DNA of 6,016 bases from Oscillospiraceae bacterium (GTDB lineage Bacteria; Bacillota; Clostridia; Saccharofermentanales; Saccharofermentanaceae). The notes under the pieces are model-generated. The model searched no databases, had not been told where the DNA came from, and saw nothing but the letters and a program-made list of their open reading frames with translations. Made by a program: the position numbers and the translations under genes. Of this stretch, positions 1 through 5,262 are shown piece by piece (within the stretch, counting starts at the first letter, position 1; every line of letters begins with the position of its first letter). The stretch is taken from positions 1 through 6,016 of the forward strand of contig CACXGG010000032.1 in the NCBI GenBank assembly GCA_902767145.1, given 5' to 3'.

Positions 1-504
1 GCTGTAATCGTCCAGGTAGTTGAGGACATCCTGCTTGAGCTGGTCCAGCCTTACGTCCCTGTCCTCGTGGGAGACGGTCTGCAGGGGATAGGAGTCGCTG
101 AAAGTGACGGGATCTGATTCCACAAAGGTATCAGGGGCATCGTTCTGCTCCGTCTCCTCTGTCTCCCCGGGAGCTTCCGTATCCGGGGTGTCATCCTGGA
201 CTACCACCGGTGCCAGGACATCTTCCGTGGTCTCCTCGGAGACCTCTGCAGTCTCGGTGGCGGGGACTTCCTCCGACTCTTCGCTATCAGATGCTTCGGC
301 CGTTTCTGCTGCAGTGGCTGTGCCTGCTCCCACCAGTTCCGGGAAACGCTCCCTGTAGACATCCTGCATGGAGGCCACCTTGATGACGAATATGGTCAGC
401 AAAGACAGGACCGCGATCACTATGACGGCGATCTTGATCCTGTTGTGGCGTTTCTCTTTTATCTCAACAGCTTTTGTGAGAAAAGTGGGATTCGGGCGCT
501 TCAT
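1..504 (-). CDS. Partial membrane-anchored protein with acidic linker; possible serine hydrolase (beta-lactamase-like) N-terminus
   Basis: The frame opens at ATG 504-502 and stays open for 168 codons to the left edge, so the C-terminal part is missing. Residues 1-23 are basic (KEKRHNRIK) and probably cytoplasmic. Residues 24-41 are a hydrophobic helix (IKIAVIVIAVLSLLTIFVI), giving a type II or uncleaved-anchor topology. Residues about 62-130 form a low-complexity linker rich in Glu, Asp, Thr, Ala and Pro, likely an extended spacer across the cell wall. From about 140 the sequence becomes ordinary, and the last visible stretch (RLDQLKQDVLNYLDDYS) resembles the first helix of class A beta-lactamase-like serine hydrolases, which is followed in that family by a G-x-(W/V)-x-V strand. 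The catalytic SxxK region would lie outside the window, so the function is inference only. No upstream in-frame start exists before a stop at 531-529. It lies 10 nt after fhs and is probably co-transcribed with it. The gene is certain; its family is not. Confidence 0.8.
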   Translation of the reverse strand, partial: MKRPNPTFLTKAVEIKEKRHNRIKIAVIVIAVLSLLTIFVIKVASMQDVYRERFPELVGAGTATAAETAEASDSEESEEVPATETAEVSEETTEDVLAPVVVQDDTPDTEAPGETEETEQNDAPDTFVESDPVTFSDSYPLQTVSHEDRDVRLDQLKQDVLNYLDDYS

Positions 505-507
505 AAA

Positions 508-513
508 CCTCTT
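508..513 (-). promoter_or_regulatory. Closely spaced ribosome binding site for the partial membrane protein
   Basis: On the minus strand AAGAGG lies only 3 nt before ATG 504, immediately after the fhs TGA (517-515). The spacing is shorter than usual, so initiation may depend partly on ribosomes finishing fhs. No other in-frame start is available between this ATG and the upstream stop at 531-529. Confidence 0.45.
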
Positions 514-514
514 A

Positions 515-2188
515 TCAGAACAGTCCCGTTATGGTCCCGTTCTCATCGATATCTATGTCGAGAGCTGCGGGGTGTGAGGGAAGACCCGGCATGGTGAGGA
601 TCTTTCCTGTCAGGACTACAAGATAACCTGCACCGGCGGAGAGCCTTACGTCCCTGACCGTCAGGGTGAAGCCCTCGGGACGGCCCAGGAGCTTGGGATC
701 GTCGGAAAGGGAATACTGTGTCTTTGCGATACAGATGGGAAGCTCGCCGTAGCCTGAAGCAACAAATCCTTCGATCTTTGCCTTAGCCTCGGGAAGGATA
801 TCTATATCCTTTGCGCCGTAGATCCTTGTGGCTACCTTCCTGATCTTGTCCTCCACGGAGTCCTTAAGATCATATGCGAAGTTGGGTTCTGTCTTCTCAT
901 CGGAATCCAGGATGGAAAGGACCTTGTCTGCCAGCTCGAGGCCGCCCTCTCCGCCCTTGGCGAAGATCTCTGCGGGAGCGAACTTGGCGCCCTTTTCGGC
1001 ACAGAGGTCAGCCATCATGGAGATCTCCTCCTCCGTATCGGTGAGGAACCTGTTGGCTGCCACTATTACGGGGATGCCGAAGGAATTCATGTTCTCTATA
1101 TGCTTAGCCAGGTTGCCGAAGCCCTCCTTAACAGCCTCCACATTGGGAGTGGTCAGCTCTTCCTTGGGGATGCCGGCATTGTACTTAAGGGACCTTACGG
1201 TGGAAACGATGACGCAGGCGTCAGGCCAGATGCCTGCCTTCCTGCACTTGATGTCCAGGAACTTGAAAGCTCCCAGGTCTGCACCGAATCCTGCCTCCGT
1301 TATGAGGATATCGGAGAATTTAAGGCCTGCCTTTGTGGCGATGATGGAGTTGCATCCGTGGGATATGTTGGCGAAGGGTCCGCCGTGGACGAATGCGGGA
1401 ATGTGCTCCAGGGACTGTACCAGGTTGGGGCAGATGGCATCCTTGAGAAGGGTGGCCATGGCGCCCTGGGCATTGAGGTCGCCTGCTGTGACGATCTTGC
1501 CGTCCATATCATAGGCGATGGCGATATTCTTTATCCTCTCCTTCAGGTCTTCCTGATCTGCTGCAAGGCAGAGGACTGCCATGATCTCGGAGGCTGCGGT
1601 TATGGTGAAGAAGTCATTTCTCTCCACTCCGCTGGTGCCGCCGCCGACGCCTACGGTGATGTTCCTGAGGCATCTGTCGTTCATATCAAGGCAGCGCTTC
1701 CAGAGGATCCTGTCCTTGTCGATGTTAAGCTGGTTTCCGTGATAGAGGTGGTTGTCGATCATTGCAGCCAGAAGGTTGTTGGCTGCTGTGATGGCATGGA
1801 TATCACCGGTGAAGTGAAGGTTTATATCCTCCATGGGGACCACCTGGGAATATCCGCCGCCTGCTGCGCCGCCCTTGATGCCGAAAACAGGACCCAGGGA
1901 GGGCTCTCTTAAGGCCAGCATGACATTTCTGCCCTTCTTTCCGATGGCCTGTGCCAGTCCGATGCTGACGGTGGTCTTACCCTCTCCTGCAGGCGTGGGG
2001 TTCATGGCGGTGACGAGGATCAGCTTTCCGTCCTTTTCGCCGTCTCTTTTTCTGATCTCGCTCATGGGGATCTTTGCTTTATATCTTCCGTAAAGCTCGA
2101 TCTCATCTGCTGAAAGACCGATCTTTGATGCTATCTCTCCGATAGGGAGCATTTTCGCGCTTCTTGCGATCTCGATGTCACTTAACAT
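515..2188 (-). CDS. fhs: Formate-tetrahydrofolate ligase (10-formyl-THF synthetase)
   Basis: This cytoplasmic enzyme joins formate to tetrahydrofolate using ATP, giving 10-formyl-THF for purine, fMet and one-carbon metabolism; it is also the second step of the methyl branch of the Wood-Ljungdahl pathway. At 557 residues it is the usual full length. The phosphate loop PTPAGEGKTT is at residues 64-73. The conserved REPSLGPVFGIKGGAAGGG block is at 94-112, with the VPMEDINLHFTGD stretch following at 117-129. The second family signature AFVHGGPFANISHGCNS is at 265-281. The C-terminal end has the typical LTMPGLP (531-537) and closing GLF. No key residue appears lost. The start has AAGAGGG 7 nt upstream. 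The downstream neighbour begins 10 nt after the stop; no folD, fchA or metF is nearby, so the gene alone does not indicate acetogenesis and fits the general folate role found across Clostridia. Confidence 0.98.
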   Translation of the reverse strand: MLSDIEIARSAKMLPIGEIASKIGLSADEIELYGRYKAKIPMSEIRKRDGEKDGKLILVTAMNPTPAGEGKTTVSIGLAQAIGKKGRNVMLALREPSLGPVFGIKGGAAGGGYSQVVPMEDINLHFTGDIHAITAANNLLAAMIDNHLYHGNQLNIDKDRILWKRCLDMNDRCLRNITVGVGGGTSGVERNDFFTITAASEIMAVLCLAADQEDLKERIKNIAIAYDMDGKIVTAGDLNAQGAMATLLKDAICPNLVQSLEHIPAFVHGGPFANISHGCNSIIATKAGLKFSDILITEAGFGADLGAFKFLDIKCRKAGIWPDACVIVSTVRSLKYNAGIPKEELTTPNVEAVKEGFGNLAKHIENMNSFGIPVIVAANRFLTDTEEEISMMADLCAEKGAKFAPAEIFAKGGEGGLELADKVLSILDSDEKTEPNFAYDLKDSVEDKIRKVATRIYGAKDIDILPEAKAKIEGFVASGYGELPICIAKTQYSLSDDPKLLGRPEGFTLTVRDVRLSAGAGYLVVLTGKILTMPGLPSHPAALDIDIDENGTITGLF

Positions 2189-2195
2189 GGCACAG

Positions 2196-2202
2196 CCCTC
2201 TT
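2196..2202 (-). promoter_or_regulatory. Ribosome binding site of fhs
   Basis: Minus-strand AAGAGGG lies 7 nt before ATG 2188. It fixes the fhs start and contrasts with the divergent regulator gene, which has no such site. Confidence 0.75.
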
Positions 2203-2222
2203 CTCTAAAAACGATATTAATG

Positions 2223-2228
2223 ATTTTA
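2223..2228 (-). promoter_or_regulatory. Candidate -10 box for fhs
   Basis: On the minus strand the hexamer is TAAAAT, one mismatch from TATAAT, in an AT-rich stretch about 35 nt before the fhs start. It would give a leader of roughly 28 nt carrying the ribosome binding site. No convincing -35 is visible at 16-18 bp (the hexamers there are TTATTG, TTTATT and CTTTAT), so the call is tentative. Confidence 0.35.
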
Positions 2229-2262
2229 CATTATTTGAAGAAAGCAATAAAGACCGATTTAG

Positions 2263-2271
2263 TGTTATACT
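2263..2271 (+). promoter_or_regulatory. Extended -10 promoter of the response regulator gene
   Basis: TGTTATACT matches the extended -10 pattern TGn-TATAAT with one mismatch (TATACT at 2266-2271). No -35 is recognisable at 16-18 bp upstream, which is common for extended -10 promoters. Counting 7-8 nt from the end of the box puts the transcription start at 2278-2279, at or next to the A of the regulator's ATG, so the transcript would have essentially no leader. Confidence 0.55.
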
Positions 2272-2278
2272 CTATGTC

Positions 2279-2965
2279 ATGAAATACAGTGTTTTGATCA
2301 TCGATGACGAGAAGGAACTGGCGGAATCCGTCGCAGAATATTTCGATATGATGGGGCTTACTTCCAGGTGCGCCTTCAGTTCCGCCGAGGCCCTGGACTT
2401 CTTTAAGGAGAACGACGCGGCCCTTATCCTCCTGGACATAAATCTTGGAGATTCCTCCGGCTTTTCCCTGTGCAAGACCCTCAGGGAGACCATCGAGGTC
2501 CCTATCCTCTTCATAAGCGCCAGATCCTCTGACGACGATATGGTGGTGGCCCTGAACATCGGAGGCGATGATTATATAACCAAGCCTTTTTCCCTTAACG
2601 TGCTCTATGCCAAGGTAAAGGCTGTCCTCAAGAGATATGAATCCTCCGGAAAGAAGACTGACGAATGCCTGGTCTTCGGAGACCTTAAGATAGATACCGG
2701 TGCAGGTATAGTCTACAAGAAGGGGCAGGAGGTAGTCCTTACTGCCATGGAATACAAGCTTCTTTCGTACCTGGCCGTCAACAGCAACAAGGTCATCGGA
2801 AAAGAGGAGATCTTTGATAACGTCTGGGATGACAGCTATGTCACCGACGGAACCCTCAATGTCCATATAAGGCACTTAAGAGAGAAACTGGAGGATGATC
2901 CCAACGATCCCGTGTTCATCAAGACTGCCAGGGGCAGGGGATACCAGTTCAGGGCTGAAAGCTGA
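2279..2965 (+). CDS. OmpR/PhoB-family two-component response regulator
   Basis: This is a cytoplasmic DNA-binding transcription factor of 228 residues, the usual length. The receiver domain spans about 1-118, with the acidic pair D9-D10, phospho-acceptor D53 (LLDINL), switch residue S80 and K102 in TKPF. The C-terminal winged helix spans about 128-226, with the recognition helix around 189-205 (DGTLNVHIRHLREKLE) and the closing wing motif RGRGYQF at 218-224. ATG 2279 is secure because the protein begins directly with the canonical first strand (KYSVLIIDDE), and no ATG, GTG or TTG lies in frame between it and the upstream stop at 2183. There is no Shine-Dalgarno sequence. The stop overlaps the kinase start in TGATG, so the two are a cognate pair. 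A likely target is the TTAA-repeat array before the surface-protein/ABC genes (inference). The name of a specific orthologue cannot be given. Confidence 0.95.
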   Translation: MKYSVLIIDDEKELAESVAEYFDMMGLTSRCAFSSAEALDFFKENDAALILLDINLGDSSGFSLCKTLRETIEVPILFISARSSDDDMVVALNIGGDDYITKPFSLNVLYAKVKAVLKRYESSGKKTDECLVFGDLKIDTGAGIVYKKGQEVVLTAMEYKLLSYLAVNSNKVIGKEEIFDNVWDDSYVTDGTLNVHIRHLREKLEDDPNDPVFIKTARGRGYQFRAES

Positions 2966-4248
2966 TGAGAAAGAGATTTGTCTGGCTGGTCATCCTTCTG
3001 ACAGTGCTGCTCCTGTTGCCTGTAATGATGCTGGAGTTCCATGAAAAGACCGCCATCGACCGTCTCGACAACACTGATGTAAATATCATACTCAACGATC
3101 TTGAGGAAAACTGGGATACCATAACCGCCTATGCCGAGGAAGGTTCTGTCATGACCCATTCCCAGTACGGTTTTGATTATGTTGTCCTGGACAATGAAGG
3201 AAATGTGATCCGCAGGACAAAGCGCGGCATGGCGGAGGACCTGGGAAGAGCCACCACGGAAAGATATACCATCAGGGATATCGAGCATGATGGTGAGGTC
3301 CTGGGAAAGCTCCTCATCGAAAATGATTTTGATTCCATAAGAAGTGACGCATACATAAGCTACAGGACCAGATATCTCATCGCCGTGGAATTCCAGAGCA
3401 TCATAATAATCCTGTTTTTGGCCTGGACATATTTCAGCATAGTAAAGCCCTTCGAGGACCTGCGGGAATTCGCTGCCGACGTGGCAGGCGGCAATCTCGA
3501 AAAGCCCCTTATGATGGACAGGGGAAATATCTTCGGTGCCTTCACAGAGAGCTTCGATCTCATGAGAACAGAGCTCAACGATGCAAGACAGAAGGAATAC
3601 GAGGCCCAGCGGAGCAAGATAGAATTGGTGGCCCAGCTGTCCCACGACATAAAGACCCCGGTGGCTTCCATCAAGGCCATGGGCGAGGTGCTGGAGGCAA
3701 GGAGCGAAGATCAGAAGTCAAAGGAGAAGCTGTCCTCCATCGTTTCCAAGGCGGACCAGATCGATGTCATGGTCAGTGATCTTTTTGCCACCACCCTGAC
3801 AGATCTCAATATGCTGGAAGCAGAGAATACCGAACAGGAGAGCAATATCCTGGACGAGATAATAAGAGATGCCGACCATATGGACCGCGTGGTGGGAGAC
3901 AAGGTGCCCGAGTGCATCATATCGTGCGACAGGGTCAGGACCACCCAGGTCATAAATAATATAATAAGCAACTCATATAAATATGCAGATACCACCATAA
4001 CCACATCATCCCGTATCGAGGATGACAGCCTGGTGCTCTCCTTTACCGATAAGGGCGGGGGAGTATCGGAGGATGACCTTCCCATGATCACCAAGAGGTT
4101 CAGAAGAGGTGATAACTCCAGGGGCAAGCCCGGCGCAGGCCTGGGCCTTGCTATTGCCAGTGAGCTCATGGAGAAGATGGGCGGTGACCTGGAGGTCTCA
4201 AATGCCGACGGCGGCTTCCGCGTAACCCTTTACTTCAGGATGGCATAA
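2965..4248 (+). CDS. Membrane sensor histidine kinase, partner of the upstream regulator
   Basis: This 427-residue membrane kinase has TM1 at about 5-22, an extracytoplasmic sensor segment at about 24-136, TM2 at about 138-160 and a HAMP linker at about 158-208. The H-box is LSHDIKTPVASI with H227 as phospho-acceptor; D228-x-x-T231 matches the phosphatase motif of this kinase type. The N-box is NNIISNSYKYA (331-341, N336 the likely Mg-ATP ligand). G1 is DKGGGV (362-367) and G2 is GAGLGLAI (390-397). The set is complete, so it should be active. The sensor part contains DYVVLDNEGNVI (71-82), resembling a strand pair of PAS/Cache-like folds, but the ligand cannot be read from sequence. Its start overlaps the regulator stop by one base, and AGGG at 2951-2954 may help initiation. 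The sensor is much larger than the short loop of BceS-type kinases, suggesting direct sensing instead of sensing only through the transporter. Confidence 0.95.
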   Translation: MRKRFVWLVILLTVLLLLPVMMLEFHEKTAIDRLDNTDVNIILNDLEENWDTITAYAEEGSVMTHSQYGFDYVVLDNEGNVIRRTKRGMAEDLGRATTERYTIRDIEHDGEVLGKLLIENDFDSIRSDAYISYRTRYLIAVEFQSIIIILFLAWTYFSIVKPFEDLREFAADVAGGNLEKPLMMDRGNIFGAFTESFDLMRTELNDARQKEYEAQRSKIELVAQLSHDIKTPVASIKAMGEVLEARSEDQKSKEKLSSIVSKADQIDVMVSDLFATTLTDLNMLEAENTEQESNILDEIIRDADHMDRVVGDKVPECIISCDRVRTTQVINNIISNSYKYADTTITTSSRIEDDSLVLSFTDKGGGVSEDDLPMITKRFRRGDNSRGKPGAGLGLAIASELMEKMGGDLEVSNADGGFRVTLYFRMA

Positions 4249-4291
4249 GCAATCTTAATCTTGTCTTAAGGTTGCTTTAAAGCCACTTAAG
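4244..4291 (+). promoter_or_regulatory. TTAA-core direct-repeat array, predicted response regulator operator
   Basis: Four repeats CTTAAT, CTTAAG, TTTAAA and CTTAAG start at 4254, 4265, 4276 and 4286, with 11, 11 and 10 bp between starts. A weaker copy, CATAAG, starts at 4244, again 10 bp before, and overlaps the kinase stop codon. One-turn spacing of short direct repeats is the known binding arrangement of OmpR/PhoB-family dimers; CiaR (TTTAAG-N5-TTTAAG) and Bacillus PhoP are examples. The array ends 11 bp before the -10 box, as at PhoB-activated promoters where the regulator takes the place of a -35. The regulator encoded at 2279-2965 is the obvious candidate; that assignment is inference. 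Confidence 0.65.
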
Positions 4292-4302
4292 ATGATTTCT
4301 TT

Positions 4303-4308
4303 TACAAT
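4303..4308 (+). promoter_or_regulatory. -10 box of the surface-protein/ABC operon
   Basis: TACAAT differs from TATAAT at one base. The hexamer 17 bp upstream (4280-4285, AAGCCA) is not a -35 and lies inside the TTAA array, which suggests an activator-dependent promoter. The predicted start is near A4315, giving a leader of about 36 nt that contains the ribosome binding site. Confidence 0.5.
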
Positions 4309-4333
4309 CTCCTTATCAATCATAAACATGGAA

Positions 4334-4339
4334 AAGGAG
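4334..4339 (+). promoter_or_regulatory. Ribosome binding site of the Ig-like surface protein gene
   Basis: AAGGAG lies 11 nt before ATG 4351. The match to the anti-Shine-Dalgarno is strong and supports this start over the in-frame ATG five codons later. An ATG at 4328 is out of frame. Confidence 0.7.
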
Positions 4340-4350
4340 ATCTGATACTT

Positions 4351-5262
4351 ATGAAGAAGATCATTATGAAGGCGGCATCGATGGCAACAGCAGCCATTAT
4401 CGCAGCAACAGCCTATGCGGGTGTGGTCCTTAAGGACAATACCGTAAATGCGGCTTACCAGACACCCAGGCTCATCGTCACGGGAAGTGAGATCACCACA
4501 GGTGACGTAAATGCAGGTGATGAATTCGAGATGGTGGTACATCTCAAGAACGAGTCCACATCCACAAAGCTCTTTAACATCAGGCTTGAGTTCGGAAGCG
4601 ACGACAACGAGATCTATCCCGTGGATGGAACAAACGTGGTCTATGTCGATTCCGTCGATAAGGAAGAGGAGTTTGATGTAACCATCGACCTGGCTTCCAG
4701 GGGAGACCTGGAGCAGAAGCCCTACACTCTCAACGTCAACTATGAATATGAAGATAACAACAGGAACACCTTCGAGGATTCATCGGAGATCACAGTACCT
4801 GTCCTTCAGGCGCCTGTCCTTTCCATCTCCGAGATGAAACTGTCAAAGAACGAGATCGACCTTGACGGAAAGACAAGTTTTTCATGTAAGCTCAACAACA
4901 TGGGTAAGGGATCTGTCTATAATGTCATGGTGGAAGTCAACGGAGAGCTGATCAACGATACCGATACCGTAGTAGGTAATATCGACATGGGTCAGAGCAG
5001 TTCCGTGGACCTTTCCGTCAAGGGCGTCTCCATCGGAGATGAGGATATCGATATCACTGTCACATATGAGGATGCCGACGGCAATCCTTATGAGATCTCT
5101 AAGACCATCTCCCTGTCAGTCCTGGAGCCTGTGGAGGAGGCTGTCGCCGAGGAGGCACCTGAAGTCAATATGACACTTGTAATAGCAGGCATCGGTGCTG
5201 TTATACTTGTTATCGTAATAGCAAACGTAGTACGCAAGAAGAAGGAAAAGAAGTATGCCTAA
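4351..5262 (+). CDS. Secreted, membrane-anchored protein with two CARDB/Ig-like domains, ABC transporter partner
   Basis: This 303-residue protein has an N-terminal signal peptide (basic MKKIIMK, then an Ala-rich hydrophobic core to about 23; possible cleavage after AYA at 23 or VNA at 34). Two beta-rich domains of similar layout follow, at about 38-152 and 154-258. Each starts with P-x-L-x-(I/V), has a segment with a conserved Asn (HLKN at 64-67; KLNN at 180-183), a second strand with an N-(I/V) pair (FNIRLEF; YNVMVEV), and ends with a strand pair (YTLNVNYEYED; IDITVTYEDAD). This resembles CARDB/COG1361 S-layer-like domains. An acidic linker (259-272), one membrane helix (274-294) and the tail RKKKEKKYA follow. 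The bulk therefore lies outside the cell, anchored at the C-terminus. Its 3' end overlaps the ATPase start by 8 nt, suggesting an accessory or substrate-binding subunit of that transporter. No enzyme motif is seen. The specific function is not known to me. Confidence 0.9.
   Translation: MKKIIMKAASMATAAIIAATAYAGVVLKDNTVNAAYQTPRLIVTGSEITTGDVNAGDEFEMVVHLKNESTSTKLFNIRLEFGSDDNEIYPVDGTNVVYVDSVDKEEEFDVTIDLASRGDLEQKPYTLNVNYEYEDNNRNTFEDSSEITVPVLQAPVLSISEMKLSKNEIDLDGKTSFSCKLNNMGKGSVYNVMVEVNGELINDTDTVVGNIDMGQSSSVDLSVKGVSIGDEDIDITVTYEDADGNPYEISKTISLSVLEPVEEAVAEEAPEVNMTLVIAGIGAVILVIVIANVVRKKKEKKYA
5242..5247 (+). promoter_or_regulatory. Ribosome binding site of the ABC ATPase inside the upstream gene
   Basis: AAGGAA lies 7 nt before ATG 5255 and is formed by the Lys codons that encode the basic tail of the surface protein. 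The overlap ATGCCTAA supports translational coupling of the two genes. Confidence 0.6.

Noticed and set aside
104..358. Ser/Thr/Val-rich plus-strand frame that could look like a surface protein
   Set aside because: It is the reverse complement of the acidic linker; Glu/Asp/Thr codons on the minus strand read as Ser/Val-rich on the plus strand. The minus-strand frame has a membrane helix and follows fhs, so it is the real gene.
1100..1912. Long plus-strand open frame (270 codons) opposite fhs
   Set aside because: It is the antisense of a fully conserved enzyme gene, lacks a ribosome binding site, and its translation (Cys/Gly/Val-rich) resembles no protein family. The same applies to the 228-codon frame at 828-1514 and the 269-codon minus-strand frame at 2836-3645.
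2231..2250. Inverted repeat TTATT-N10-AATAA in the divergent promoter region
   Set aside because: Five AT-only pairs in an AT-rich spacer are easily due to chance. No second copy is present and the TTAA array motif does not recur here, so autoregulation is not supported.
4265..4291. Near-palindrome CTTAAG ... GCTTTAAAGC ... CTTAAG as a terminator after the kinase gene
   Set aside because: The central palindrome has no loop, its pairing is AT-rich and interrupted, and no uninterrupted T run follows. The 10-11 bp direct-repeat pitch explains the same bases better.
4426..4437. Perfect 12-bp palindrome GTCCTTAAGGAC with the TTAAG core
   Set aside because: It lies inside the signal-peptide coding region and follows from the Val-Leu-Lys-Asp codons. 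It is isolated, out of phase with the array and downstream of the predicted start of transcription.
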